The notes beneath the pieces are model-generated. The model worked only from the letters and a program-made list of their open reading frames with translations, had not been told where the DNA came from and did no database searches. A program made the translations under genes and the position numbers. Positions 55,394 through 63,858 of a stretch of DNA of 64,000 nucleotides are shown one piece after another; within the stretch, counting starts at the first letter, position 1; each line of letters begins with the position of its first letter. This DNA comes from DASQUK01 sp035641315. Lineage in GTDB: Bacteria; Actinomycetota; Acidimicrobiia; Acidimicrobiales; VFJN01. The stretch covers positions 1-64,000 of the forward strand of contig DASQUK010000274.1 of the NCBI GenBank assembly GCA_035641315.1, given 5' to 3'.

Positions 55394-55856
55394 GCCCATG
55401 GATTGCCGCCCGAAGGCGGTGCCGCTCGTGCTGGTCGAACGTGCGCTCGAGCAGTTCGACCAGACGGTGGCGCCATACGTCCCGGACCTCTCGGTACAGC
55501 TGGTCGCCCGCCGGGGTCGCCACGCGCTCGACCAGACCGAGCAACGCGCTCAGCGTTGCCAACTGGTGGGCGACCTCCGTGTACCGGGCGGTGACGAGGG
55601 GCAGTCGCTCGGCCTTGGCGACGGGGTAGTCGCTGTCCGCCACGAGGTCCTGAGGCTCGCACCCGAACACGCCGGCCAACAGGGTGACCGTCCGTTCGCT
55701 GGGCACCGTGAGCCCGGACTCGACGTGCGACAACGCCACGCGGGAGACCGCGATGCGCTCGGCCAGTTGCGCTTGGGTCCAGCCCAGCTCGGCACGCAGC
55801 TTGGCGACGCGGCGACCGAGGGATTCCTGTCCGATGCCAAGTGGCTTAGCAGACAC
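55275..55856 (-). CDS. XRE-family transcriptional regulator
   Basis: The protein of about 193 residues has an N-terminal Cro/C1 helix-turn-helix (near 15-70: LRAELGWTQAQLAERIAVSRVALSHVESG). The helical middle part (LLGLVERVATPAGDQLYREVRDVW) may sense a ligand. The low-complexity C-terminal end overlaps the carbamoyltransferase gene by 119 bp. It is divergent from gmd with 28 bp between the starts, so it probably regulates gmd and perhaps the heptose cluster. Confidence 0.85.
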   Translation of the reverse strand: MSAKPLGIGQESLGRRVAKLRAELGWTQAQLAERIAVSRVALSHVESGLTVPSERTVTLLAGVFGCEPQDLVADSDYPVAKAERLPLVTARYTEVAHQLATLSALLGLVERVATPAGDQLYREVRDVWRHRLVELLERTFDQHERHRLRAAIHGLSAVPGAARRGTRPAGRSDPSRSTPVRPAANPPWDGRPC

Positions 55857-55884
55857 CGGGACGCGTCGCAGGTACAAGTGCAGA

Positions 55885-56850
55885 ATGCGTGCGCTCATCA
55901 CCGGTGTCACCGGACAGGACGGCTCGTACCTCGCAGAGTTGTTGCTCGACCACGAGTACGAGGTGGTCGGCGTCGTGCGGCGCAGCTCGACCGTGAGCTT
56001 CGAGCGCATCGCCCACATCCAAGATCGGCTCACGCTGGTGCCCGGCGACCTGCTCGACCAGGGCTCGCTGGTTTCGATCATCGCCGAGCACCGGCCCACC
56101 GAGGTCTACAACCTCGCAGCACAGAGCTTCGTCATGACGAGCTTCTCGCAGCCGGTGCTCACCGGCGACGTCACGGCCCTCGGTGCGGTGCGACTGCTGG
56201 AGTCGATCCGCCAGGTCGATCCCGACATCCGCTTCTACCAGGCGAGCTCGTCGGAGATGTTCGGCAAGGTGGCCGAGGTGCCGCAGAACGAGCGCACGCC
56301 CTTCCATCCCCGCTCGCCCTATGGCGTCGCCAAGGTCTACGCCCACTGGATCACGGTCAACTACCGCGAGAGCTACGACATGTTCGCCACGTCGGGGATC
56401 CTGTTCAACCACGGCTCCCCCCGCCGCGGGCTCGAGTTCGTGGAACGCAAGGTGAGCCATGGCGTCGCCCGCATCAAGCTCGGCCTCGAGAGTGAGCTAC
56501 GCCTGGGCAACCTCGATGCCCGCCGCGACTGGGGCAGCGCCGCCGACTATGTGGATGCGATGTGGCGCATGCTCCAGCTCGACGAACCGGGCGACTTCGT
56601 GGTGGCGAGCGGCGAGACGCATTCGATCCGGGAGCTGTGCGAGGTGGCGTTCGGCCACGTCGGCCTCGACTGGCGGGAGCACGTCGTGCAGGACAAGCGC
56701 TTCTACCGACCCGCGGAGGTCGACCTCCTGATCGGCGACCCCAAACGTGCGCAAGCCGCGCTGGACTGGCGCCCGCGCACCGGCTTCGAGGACCTGGTGT
56801 GCAGCATGGTCGACTCCGACCTGGCGCAGCTTCAGCGCACGGGTGTTTGA
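55885..56850 (+). CDS. gmd: GDP-mannose 4,6-dehydratase-like SDR
   Basis: The 321-residue extended SDR has NAD(P) motif ITGVTGQDGSYLAELLL at residues 5-21, the NLAAQSFVMTSF segment, catalytic SSSEMFG and Y-x3-K (SPYGVAKVYAHW), and GRDW-like ARRDWGSAADYV. This set is typical of GDP-mannose 4,6-dehydratases, which make GDP-4-keto-6-deoxymannose. Other GDP-sugar dehydratases are possible. It is near the heptose cluster and supplies a deoxysugar precursor for glycans. TACAAG lies 6 nt before the ATG. Confidence 0.9.
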   Translation: MRALITGVTGQDGSYLAELLLDHEYEVVGVVRRSSTVSFERIAHIQDRLTLVPGDLLDQGSLVSIIAEHRPTEVYNLAAQSFVMTSFSQPVLTGDVTALGAVRLLESIRQVDPDIRFYQASSSEMFGKVAEVPQNERTPFHPRSPYGVAKVYAHWITVNYRESYDMFATSGILFNHGSPRRGLEFVERKVSHGVARIKLGLESELRLGNLDARRDWGSAADYVDAMWRMLQLDEPGDFVVASGETHSIRELCEVAFGHVGLDWREHVVQDKRFYRPAEVDLLIGDPKRAQAALDWRPRTGFEDLVCSMVDSDLAQLQRTGV

Positions 56851-56987
56851 CCGCCGGGCAAGTAGCCCCTGCTCGTTACCGCGTCACCGACTGACAGCGT
56901 CTTTCAGCACTTCTGAAGCCGCGGCCACACCGGCGGCGACTCGCCCGACGCACACCTGGGTACGCACCAACTGCCAAGGAGGTGCCC

Positions 56988-57482
56988 ATGAGCGCAGGAG
57001 CCTGGATGATGGTGCTGGCCACGGCGCTGGCCATCGGCGCGCTGGGGCTGCTGATCTTCGCCACCGTCAAGAGCATTCTCAACGAGCGCACCAAGGGCCG
57101 CTCGATCTGGCGGGAGTTCGGGCTGGGCCTCTCGCTGATGATCCTGTTCTTCTCCACTTGGATCGCCCACGGCATCAGCGAGTGGCAGGCCTACACCGAC
57201 GAGCAGCGTGAGCACGGCCAGTCCGTCGAGGCCGGCGACTTCTTCACCGCATTCGCGCAGTCGACGCTGGAGAACTGGCAGTCCGAGTTCCTCCAGCTGT
57301 TCTCGTTCGTGGTGCTGGCGGCCCTGTTCATCCACAAGGGCAGCGCCGAATCCAAGGACACCGACGAGAAGCTCGAGGCCTCGCTCCGGCGTATCGAGGA
57401 GAAGCTCGGCACGCTGCCTGATGGCGCACCCAAGGCCAAGGAGGAGCGCTGGCAGCTCCCCGAGACCCCGCTCCAAGTGTGA
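56988..57482 (+). CDS. DUF6766 family membrane protein
   Basis: The 164-residue protein has an N-terminal helix, a second helix (LGLSLMILFFSTWIAHGIS) and the DUF6766 core ENWQSEFLQLFSFVVLAALFIHKGSAESKD, followed by a charged helix. Function is unknown. AAGGAGG 5 nt before the ATG supports this start over the GTG at 56982. Its stop overlaps a possible GTG start of the next gene. Confidence 0.85.
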   Translation: MSAGAWMMVLATALAIGALGLLIFATVKSILNERTKGRSIWREFGLGLSLMILFFSTWIAHGISEWQAYTDEQREHGQSVEAGDFFTAFAQSTLENWQSEFLQLFSFVVLAALFIHKGSAESKDTDEKLEASLRRIEEKLGTLPDGAPKAKEERWQLPETPLQV

Positions 57483-57505
57483 GGACCGAGAAGCGGGAGG
57501 TGTGG

Positions 57506-57931
57506 ATGGTGGACCCCGACCAGAGCGGCGAGGACTTCGACGACGAGTTGCTGGCCGACGAGTTCCCACCCGATGAGCCCCTGGCGGTCGAGGACGAGGG
57601 CATCACCGGGGTCGAGCAGCTCGGCGGCGAATCCGTGGCCGAGCGCGATGAGCGCACCGAGCCAGAGGTCTGGGAACGCCAGGCCGGCGACACTGGCGCC
57701 GACGCCGGGACCGAGCTCAACGCCGACGACGCCGGCGTGCCCGACACCGAGAAGGACCTGGTGGGCGAGCGCGCCGACAGCGACGCCGACGACGACCAGG
57801 GTCCGCTGGCCCCCGACGACGACTTCAGCGGCGACGAGACCACCCGCGACGTCGCCACCGAGCGGGTGTCGCCGCCGGCCGAGGACGCCGCCGTCCATGT
57901 CGACGACGAGGCGCCCGGCGCGACCCCCTGA
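57506..57931 (+). CDS. DUF5709 family acidic protein
   Basis: The 141-residue protein is about one third Asp/Glu. It follows the DUF5709 pattern: FPPDEPLAVEDEGITGVEQLGGES near the start and SPPAEDAAVHVDDEAPG at the end. It is predicted to be largely disordered; function unknown. GGGAGG 5 nt before the ATG supports 57506. A GTG at 57479, overlapping the DUF6766 stop, is an alternative. Confidence 0.75.
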   Translation: MVDPDQSGEDFDDELLADEFPPDEPLAVEDEGITGVEQLGGESVAERDERTEPEVWERQAGDTGADAGTELNADDAGVPDTEKDLVGERADSDADDDQGPLAPDDDFSGDETTRDVATERVSPPAEDAAVHVDDEAPGATP

Positions 57932-57950
57932 CGGCGGGCCTTCCGGTTGC

Positions 57951-57977
57951 AGCTATGCGGTCACATGCCGCATGGCT
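57951..57977. promoter_or_regulatory. hairpin/dyad between DUF5709 and the oxidoreductase gene
   Basis: AGCTATGCGG (57951-57960) pairs with CCGCATGGCT (57968-57977) with one G-U, around a 7-nt loop. It lies 20 bp after the DUF5709 stop and about 40 bp before the oxidoreductase ATG. It may terminate the first transcript or act as an operator for the second. There is no T-tract. Confidence 0.4.
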
Positions 57978-58014
57978 ACAACCAGTTTGAGGATTCTGTC
58001 TGCAAAGGTGGGGC

Positions 58015-59442
58015 ATGCTCGACGCCGCCGTCGTGGGATCGGGACCCAACGGGCTCACCGCCGCGGTGACGCTGGCGCGGGCCGGCCTTTCCGTGCGGGT
58101 CTTCGAGGCCGCCGACCGGATCGGTGGCGGCACCCGCACCGAAAAGCTCACCCTGCCGGGGTTCCGGCACGACGTGTGCTCGGCCGTGCACCCGCTCGGC
58201 GTCGGGTCGCCGGCGCTGGGCGCACTGCCGCTGGCCGACCACGGGCTCGAGTGGGTCCATCCCGAGCTGGCGCTCGCCCACCCCCTGCTCGACGGATCGG
58301 CGGCGGTCCTGGCCCGATCGGTCGACGAGACAGCCGCCTCGCTCGGTCGCGACGGCCGGGCGTGGCGATCCCTCGTGCAACCGTTCCTCGGCCGCTGGCC
58401 CGAACTGGCGGCGGAGATCCTCCAGCCGCTGACCATGGGCGTGCCCCGGCACCCGGTGCTGCTGGCCCGCTTCGGCCTGCGGGCGGTGTGGCCGGTCCGG
58501 CTGGCGACCCGGGCCTTCCGGGAGGACCGGGCCCGCCTGCTGCTCGCCGGCATCGCGGGTCACGCCATCGCGCCGTTGGGCGCGCCGCTCACGACCTCCG
58601 CGGGCCTGATGCTGGCGGTGGCGGCGCACGAGGTGGGCTGGCCGGTGGCCCGGGGCGGGTCGCAGGCCATCGCCGACGCCCTGGCCTCGTATCTCAGGGC
58701 AATGGGCGGCGAGGTCGAGACCGGAACGCCCGTGACGGCGCTCGATCAGTTGCCGCCGGCCCGCGCCTACCTGCTCGACGTCATGCCCCGTGACCTCGCC
58801 ACCATTGCCGGCGACCGGCTGCCGGGGCGCTACCGCGAGAGGCTCGGCCGCTACCGCCACGGTCCGGCCGTGTTCAAGGTCGACTACGCATTGGCCGACG
58901 CCGTCCCCTGGAAGGCCGACGAGTGCCGCCGGGCGGCCACCGTCCACCTGGGTGCCTCCCTCGGTGAGATCGGCGGGGCGCTGGCGGCAGCCACCGCCGG
59001 CCGACCCCCGGCGCCACCGTTCCTGATCGTGGCGCAGCCGACGATCGTCGACCCCTCCCGCGCGCCCGCCGGCCGGCACGTGCTCTGGGCCTACGGGCAC
59101 GTGCCCCGGGGCTGGCGGGGCGACCTCAGCGGCGCCATCGAGGACCAGATCGAGCGGTTCGCGCCCGGCTTCCGCGACCTGGTCCTGGCCCGCTCGGCCT
59201 GGGGCCCGCCCCAGCTCGAGGCGCACAACCGCAGCATGGTCGACGGCGACATCGCGGGCGGCGTGTTCCGGGGCCGCCAGGTGCTGTTCCGCCCCGTGAT
59301 CGCCCGGGTGCCCTACGCCACCCCCGATCCCTCGATCTTCCTGTGCTCGGCGGCAACGCCCCCGGGGCCGGGCGTGCACGGCATGGGCGGCTACCACGCC
59401 GCCCGGGTAGCGCTTCATCGGGTGTTCCACACGCAGATCTGA
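58015..59442 (+). CDS. phytoene-desaturase-like FAD-dependent oxidoreductase
   Basis: The 475-residue protein has an N-terminal FAD motif AAVVGSGPNGLTAAVTLARAG (near 4-24), FEAADRIGGGTRTEKLTLPG and HDVCSAVHPLG. This is the pattern of actinobacterial NAD(P)/FAD-dependent oxidoreductases related to CrtI. A C-terminal GPGVHGMGGYHAARVAL segment closes the FAD site. No carotenoid genes are adjacent, so the substrate is open; a lipid or isoprenoid is plausible. AAAGGTGGGG precedes the ATG. Confidence 0.85.
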   Translation: MLDAAVVGSGPNGLTAAVTLARAGLSVRVFEAADRIGGGTRTEKLTLPGFRHDVCSAVHPLGVGSPALGALPLADHGLEWVHPELALAHPLLDGSAAVLARSVDETAASLGRDGRAWRSLVQPFLGRWPELAAEILQPLTMGVPRHPVLLARFGLRAVWPVRLATRAFREDRARLLLAGIAGHAIAPLGAPLTTSAGLMLAVAAHEVGWPVARGGSQAIADALASYLRAMGGEVETGTPVTALDQLPPARAYLLDVMPRDLATIAGDRLPGRYRERLGRYRHGPAVFKVDYALADAVPWKADECRRAATVHLGASLGEIGGALAAATAGRPPAPPFLIVAQPTIVDPSRAPAGRHVLWAYGHVPRGWRGDLSGAIEDQIERFAPGFRDLVLARSAWGPPQLEAHNRSMVDGDIAGGVFRGRQVLFRPVIARVPYATPDPSIFLCSAATPPGPGVHGMGGYHAARVALHRVFHTQI

Positions 59443-59449
59443 ACGTCGC

Positions 59450-60925
59450 ATGGACTGGCTCGCGGCACCGGACTACTACCTGGCCCGGCTGGTCATCCAG
59501 CGTGGCCTGGGCGTCATCTACCTGATCGCCTTCGCTGTCGCCATCAACCAGTTCCGGCCGCTGCTGGGCGAGCGCGGCCTGCTCCCGGTGCCCCGCTACG
59601 TGCGGCTGGCGGGATGGTCGCGGGCCCCCAGCCTGTTCACGCTCCACTACAGCGACCGCTTCCTGGCAGTGGTGGCCTGGACGGGCGCGGGGCTGGCGGC
59701 GCTGGTTACGGCAGGCATCCCGGAGCAGGGACCGACGGGCGTCTCGATGCTGGTGTGGTTCGCGCTCTGGGCGCTCTACCTGTCGATCGTCAACGTCGGC
59801 CAGACGTTCTACGGCTTCGGATGGGAGTCCTTGCTGCTGGAGGCCGGGTTCCTGGCCATGTTCCTCGGGCCCGCCGACGTGGCCCCGCCCACGCCGGTGA
59901 TCATCCTGCTGCGGTGGTTGCTGTTCCGGGTCGAGTTCGGCGCCGGCCTCATCAAGCTGCGCGGCGACCGCTGCTGGCGGCGCCTGACCTGCCTCGACTA
60001 CCACCACGAGACCCAGCCGATGCCCAACCCGCTCAGCTGGTGGTTCCACCACCTGCCCGCACCGCTGCACCGGGTGGAGGTGGCCGCCAACCACGTGACC
60101 CAGCTGGGGGCGCCGTTCCTGCTGTTCACGCCGCAGCCGTACGCCTCGGTCGCGGGCGGGATCATGATCGCCACCCAGGCCTGGCTGGTGCTCAGCGGCA
60201 ACTTCTCCTGGCTGAACGTGCTGACCATGGCGCTGGCCTTCAGCGCGCTGGACGACGGGACGCTGGAGGCGCTCCTGCCCGCGTCCCCTCCTGACCTGCT
60301 GCCCGACCCGGCGGCCTGGTTCGCCGGGCTCGCCGTCGCCCTGGCCGTCGTGATCGCAGTCCTCAGCTGGTGGCCGGTGCGCAACATGGCATCGTCGCAG
60401 CAGGCAATGAACCTCAGCTTCAACCGGCTCCACCTGGTCAACACGTACGGCGCCTTTGGGACCGTCAGCCGGGAGCGGTTCGAGGTGGTGATCGAGGGCA
60501 CGGACGACCCGGCGGTCACCCCGGCCACTGCGTGGCGTGCCTACGAGTTCAAAGGCAAGCCCGGGGATCCCCGCCGCCGGCCGCCACAGGTGGCGCCCTA
60601 TCACCTGCGGTTGGACTGGCTGATGTGGTTCGCGGCGCTGTCGCCCAGCTACGCCGAGCCGTGGCTGCCCCGACTCGCTGCCAAGCTGGTCGAAGGCGAC
60701 CGCGCGACGCTGCGGCTGCTGCGCCGCGGGGGCAACCCGTTCCCCGACGATCCGCCGAGATTCGTGCGGGCCCGGCTGTTCCGCTACCGCTTCACCACCC
60801 GGGCCGAGCGCCGCCGGGACGGCGCCTGGTGGGTGCGAACCGACGCCGGCCTCTACATGTACCCGGTCGGCCGGGCGCCCACCGCCGAGCGGCCCGGGCG
60901 GGTTGCCGGGGGTACGACGGGGTAG
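59450..60925 (+). CDS. lipase maturation factor (LMF)-like membrane protein
   Basis: The 491-residue multipass protein resembles the LMF1/LMF2 family: YLIAFAVAINQFRPLLGERGLLPVPRY near the N-terminus, FYGFGWESLLLEAGFLAMFLGP, LRWLLFRVEFGAGLIKLRGDRCWRRLTCLDYHHETQPMPNPLSWW, and a hydrophilic C-terminal domain. In animals the family assists lipase folding; its bacterial role is not known. It begins 7 bp after the oxidoreductase stop, so they form one transcript. Confidence 0.9.
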   Translation: MDWLAAPDYYLARLVIQRGLGVIYLIAFAVAINQFRPLLGERGLLPVPRYVRLAGWSRAPSLFTLHYSDRFLAVVAWTGAGLAALVTAGIPEQGPTGVSMLVWFALWALYLSIVNVGQTFYGFGWESLLLEAGFLAMFLGPADVAPPTPVIILLRWLLFRVEFGAGLIKLRGDRCWRRLTCLDYHHETQPMPNPLSWWFHHLPAPLHRVEVAANHVTQLGAPFLLFTPQPYASVAGGIMIATQAWLVLSGNFSWLNVLTMALAFSALDDGTLEALLPASPPDLLPDPAAWFAGLAVALAVVIAVLSWWPVRNMASSQQAMNLSFNRLHLVNTYGAFGTVSRERFEVVIEGTDDPAVTPATAWRAYEFKGKPGDPRRRPPQVAPYHLRLDWLMWFAALSPSYAEPWLPRLAAKLVEGDRATLRLLRRGGNPFPDDPPRFVRARLFRYRFTTRAERRRDGAWWVRTDAGLYMYPVGRAPTAERPGRVAGGTTG

Positions 60926-60934
60926 CCGGTGGAC

Positions 60935-61405
60935 ATGAAGCGTGTGCTGGTCGCAGTGGACGAGACCGAGGCGTCACGCCGGGCGGCGGAGTTCGTCGAC
61001 CGGTTCTTCGCCGGGATGGACGTGTCGATCACCGCCGTGAACGTTGCCCGCCAGCCGGTCGAGTGGCTGCCCGCGACGCCGTACGGCGGCGTCTTCGCGT
61101 GGCCCTGGCCCTACCGAGCCGGCGCCGACGCCGCGGGCGCCGAGGAGGAACTGGCCCAGGAGGCGGTGCGGCGGGCCGAGGTCCGCGGCGAGGCGATCGC
61201 CGCCGCCCAGGCGCCAGCGGGGGCCGAGATCGAGGTCGTGTTCGGCGAGGCGGTCGACGCCATCTCGGCTGCCGCCGAGGACGAGAACGCCGACCTGATC
61301 GTCGTCGGCTCCAACGACAAGGGCTTCCTGCAGCGGCTGTTCGGCGGCTCGGTCTCCGAGCGGCTGGCGCGGGAGGCGCCGCGGCCGGTGCTCGTCGTCC
61401 GCTGA
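60935..61405 (+). CDS. universal stress protein (UspA family)
   Basis: The 156-residue single-domain USP opens with KRVLVAVDETEASRRAAEF. The ATP-binding loop GSNDKGFLQRLFGGSVSERL (G-x2-G-x9-GS type) lies near 130-150, and the protein ends in PVLVVR. An Ala/Glu-rich insertion around 60-90 lengthens it. The ATG at 60935 gives the standard N-terminus; a GTG at 60929 would add two residues. It lies upstream of the stressosome genes, in keeping with a stress role. Confidence 0.9.
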   Translation: MKRVLVAVDETEASRRAAEFVDRFFAGMDVSITAVNVARQPVEWLPATPYGGVFAWPWPYRAGADAAGAEEELAQEAVRRAEVRGEAIAAAQAPAGAEIEVVFGEAVDAISAAAEDENADLIVVGSNDKGFLQRLFGGSVSERLAREAPRPVLVVR

Positions 61406-61413
61406 TCACGCCG

Positions 61414-61437
61414 CGGGTCCCGGGCCGTCGGGACCCG
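61414..61437 (+). terminator. hairpin after the universal stress protein gene
   Basis: CGGGTCCCG and CGGGACCCG form a perfect 9-bp stem with a 6-nt loop, starting 8 nt after the stop. There is no T-tract. It separates the stress-protein transcript from the stressosome operon. Confidence 0.6.
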
Positions 61438-61458
61438 TCGTGCGACGCCGAGGGGGAA

Positions 61459-61464
61459 TAAGGT
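61459..61464 (+). promoter_or_regulatory. -10 box (TAAGGT) of the stressosome operon
   Basis: TAAGGT is preceded by a purine-rich AGGGGGAA. It would give a leader of about 30 nt carrying GGGGAGG before the ATG at 61500. No clear -35 element was seen. Confidence 0.4.
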
Positions 61465-61499
61465 GCCCAGCGGGGGGCTGAATGTCATGGGGAGGCAGC

Positions 61500-62444
61500 A
61501 TGGCGTCGCGCAATCGTCCGACCGCGCAAGCACGGTCCGCGCGCCCGGTGCGGGCAGGCGGAGGTGCGGTGGAGGGCCCACCGGAGGGCAGCGAGGCGCT
61601 GCTTCCCGAGCTGGTGGCGCACCTCCGGAAGAGCCGCGCCCAGCTGCGCGAGGAATGGGCCCGGCGCATCACCGACGCCGGCCTGCTCACGGCCATGGGG
61701 CCGGAGGAGATCTTCTCCGAGGCGACCTCGGTGTACGACAACTACGTAGAGGCCCTGGAGACCGGCAGCGTCGAGACGCTCGAGAACTACGCCCGCAGCC
61801 TGTCCGAGCGCATCATCCCCCGGGGGGTCCAGACCGACGAGGTGCTGGGCATCGTGCTGCTGCTGCGTGACGTGCTGGCCCGGTCGCTGTTCGAGAAGTA
61901 CCAGGGCGACTTCGACCTGCTGAACCGCGTGTTCGACGCCTACGAGCCGGCGGCCAACCGCATCGCCAACACGGTGGGCGTGAGCTTCGTCCAGGAGCGC
62001 GAACGCATCATCCGCCAGCAGCAGGAGGCGATCCGCGAGCTGTCGACGCCCGTGCTGCAGGTGCGCGAGCGCCTGGTGATCCTGCCGATCATCGGCGCCC
62101 TCGACAGCCAGCGGGCCCGCCAGCTCACCGAGCAACTGTTGCGGGCCATACGGACCAACCGGGCCAAGGTGGTGGTGATCGACATCACCGGCGTGCCCGA
62201 GATCGACTCCACGGTGGCCAACCACATCGTGCAGACGGTCGACGCCTCTCGCCTCATGGGCGCGAGCGTCATCATCACCGGTCTGTCGGCGGAGATCGCG
62301 CTGACGCTGGTGACCATCGGCGTGGACCTGTCGAAGGTCAACGCCGTGGGGGACCTCCAGGGCGGCATCGAAGCGGCCGAACGTCAGCTCGGCTACGAGG
62401 TGACACGGACCGAACCGCTCGAGCCGGTCGTCGAGCTCCGCTAG
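61500..62444 (+). CDS. rsbR: RsbR-type stressosome protein (sensor region plus STAS)
   Basis: The 314-residue protein has a basic, disordered N-terminal tail and an RsbRD-like all-helical sensor region (about 25-180: LRKSRAQLREEWARRITDAGL, RIIPRGVQTDEVLGIVLLLRDVL). A linker helix (ERIIRQQQEAIRELSTPVLQV) leads to a C-terminal STAS domain. The STAS phosphoacceptor region reads DITGVPEIDSTVANHIVQTV. With RsbS it forms the stressosome scaffold that binds RsbT. The ATG at 61500 has GGGGAGG 4 nt upstream; an ATG at 61482 is an alternative. Confidence 0.92.
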   Translation: MASRNRPTAQARSARPVRAGGGAVEGPPEGSEALLPELVAHLRKSRAQLREEWARRITDAGLLTAMGPEEIFSEATSVYDNYVEALETGSVETLENYARSLSERIIPRGVQTDEVLGIVLLLRDVLARSLFEKYQGDFDLLNRVFDAYEPAANRIANTVGVSFVQERERIIRQQQEAIRELSTPVLQVRERLVILPIIGALDSQRARQLTEQLLRAIRTNRAKVVVIDITGVPEIDSTVANHIVQTVDASRLMGASVIITGLSAEIALTLVTIGVDLSKVNAVGDLQGGIEAAERQLGYEVTRTEPLEPVVELR

Positions 62445-62449
62445 CCGCG

Positions 62450-62809
62450 ATGGCCGTCCCGATCCTCAGGCAGGGCGAGTACCTCATCGCCACGGTGCAG
62501 TCGGCGATGACCGACACCGACGCGCTGCGGCTGCGGGACGACCTGGTGCGCCAGGTGGGCGAGTACCGGGCCCGCGGCATCATCGTCGATCTCACCGCCC
62601 TCGACCTGATGGACTCGTTCGCGGCCCGGTCGCTGCGCACGATCGCCCACATGACGCGCCTGCGGGGCGCCGACACGGTCGTGGTGGGCGTGCAACCCGA
62701 GGTGGCGTTCGCGATGGTGCAGCTCGGCCTCACGTTCGAGGACGTCTGCACCGCGCTCGATCTCGAGGAGGGCCTGCGCTTCCTCGACTCCCGGACGAGG
62801 CAGGACTGA
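62450..62809 (+). CDS. rsbS: RsbS stressosome scaffold (STAS domain)
   Basis: The 119-residue single STAS domain carries the RsbS phosphoserine motif DLTALDLMDSFAARSL (S56). In Bacillus, RsbT phosphorylates this serine to release itself from the scaffold. It lies 5 bp after rsbR and 1 bp before rsbT. Confidence 0.94.
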   Translation: MAVPILRQGEYLIATVQSAMTDTDALRLRDDLVRQVGEYRARGIIVDLTALDLMDSFAARSLRTIAHMTRLRGADTVVVGVQPEVAFAMVQLGLTFEDVCTALDLEEGLRFLDSRTRQD

Positions 62810-62810
62810 C

Positions 62811-63221
62811 GTGCCGCGGGCGGGGCCGCTTCGGGTCTCCATCGCCGCGGACGTGGACATCGTCACCGCCCGCCAGGAGGGGCGCAACCTGGCCGAGCAG
62901 ATGGGTTGCAGCCCCACGGACTCGACGCTGGTCGCCACCGCCATCTCCGAGATCGCCCGCAACATCATGAACCACGCGGGGCGGGGCGAGATCGCCATCA
63001 GCGCCGTGTCCATCGACGGACGAACCGCCATCGAGGTAGTGGCCACCGACGCGGGCCCCGGCATTTCCGACATCGAGCGCGCCATGCAGGACGGCTACTC
63101 GACCGGGCCCGGGCTCGGCCTCGGCCTGCCGGGCGCCAGCCGGCTGATGGACCACTTCGAGGTTCGATCGAAGGTCGGCGTGGGTACCACCGTCGTCATG
63201 CGCAAGTGGTGCCCGCCGTGA
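62811..63221 (+). CDS. rsbT: RsbT serine kinase/switch protein
   Basis: The 136-residue GHKL ATPase has the N-box EIARNIMNHAGRGEI (near 47-61), G1 ATDAGPGI and G2 GLGLGLPGASRLMD. It phosphorylates RsbR and RsbS and then usually binds an RsbU-type phosphatase. It starts with GTG 1 bp after rsbS. Confidence 0.94.
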   Translation: MPRAGPLRVSIAADVDIVTARQEGRNLAEQMGCSPTDSTLVATAISEIARNIMNHAGRGEIAISAVSIDGRTAIEVVATDAGPGISDIERAMQDGYSTGPGLGLGLPGASRLMDHFEVRSKVGVGTTVVMRKWCPP

Positions 63222-63835
63222 ACGAGCGCGTGACGCGGGTCGGCTGCGTGGACTGGGCGGTGGCGGGGAGCCCGTTCCCGGGGGAGGACACGTCGGGTGA
63301 CCTGGGCGCCTGCATACCGGTGGGCGATGGCGCGCTGCTCGTGACGATCGATGGCCTGGGCCACGGGGCCGAGGCGGCCAAGGCCGCCGCCATCGCCCGC
63401 GACACGGTCGCGGCCCACGCCAGCGAGCCGCTCCCGAGCCTGCTGCGCCTGTGCCACGTCGCGCTCGCCCGCACCCGGGGCGCCGCCATCAGCCTGGTAC
63501 GGGTGCAGTGCGGCGCCGGCATGCTCCAGTGGGTGGGCGTGGGGAACGTCGAGAGCCACCTCATGCGCCGCCGGGAAGGGCTGCTCAGCAGGGTCGTGGC
63601 CAGCGCCGTCCTGTTCGGGGGCGCCGTCGGCTACCGGTTGCCGCCGGTGCGGGCATCGACGGTCGAGCTACAGCCCGACGACCTGGTGGTCATGGCGACG
63701 GACGGCATCGACGGCCGCTTCACGGAGGCGGTGGCGACCGGCCAACCGGTCGACCGCATCGCCGCCGGCATCCTCGACGCCCACCGACACGCCCGCGACG
63801 ACGCCCTGGTGGCCGTCGCCCGCGTCCGCGAGTGA
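63218..63835 (+). CDS. rsbX: RsbX-like PP2C/SpoIIE phosphatase
   Basis: The 205-residue phosphatase has metal-site motifs LLVTIDGLGHGAEAAKAA and LVVMATDGIDGRF. It is short, without a sensor domain, as in RsbX, which removes phosphate from RsbS and RsbR to reset the stressosome. The GTG overlaps the rsbT stop (GTGA). No RsbU or sigma factor is present before the window ends, so the output is unknown. Confidence 0.88.
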   Translation: MNERVTRVGCVDWAVAGSPFPGEDTSGDLGACIPVGDGALLVTIDGLGHGAEAAKAAAIARDTVAAHASEPLPSLLRLCHVALARTRGAAISLVRVQCGAGMLQWVGVGNVESHLMRRREGLLSRVVASAVLFGGAVGYRLPPVRASTVELQPDDLVVMATDGIDGRFTEAVATGQPVDRIAAGILDAHRHARDDALVAVARVRE

Positions 63836-63858
63836 GATGGAAGCGATGACGATGCTTC

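Noticed and set aside
59126..60604. A 492-codon minus-strand frame opposite the LMF-like gene
   Set aside because: It is His/Arg/Gln/Pro-rich without domains, and the plus-strand gene has clear membrane helices and family motifs.
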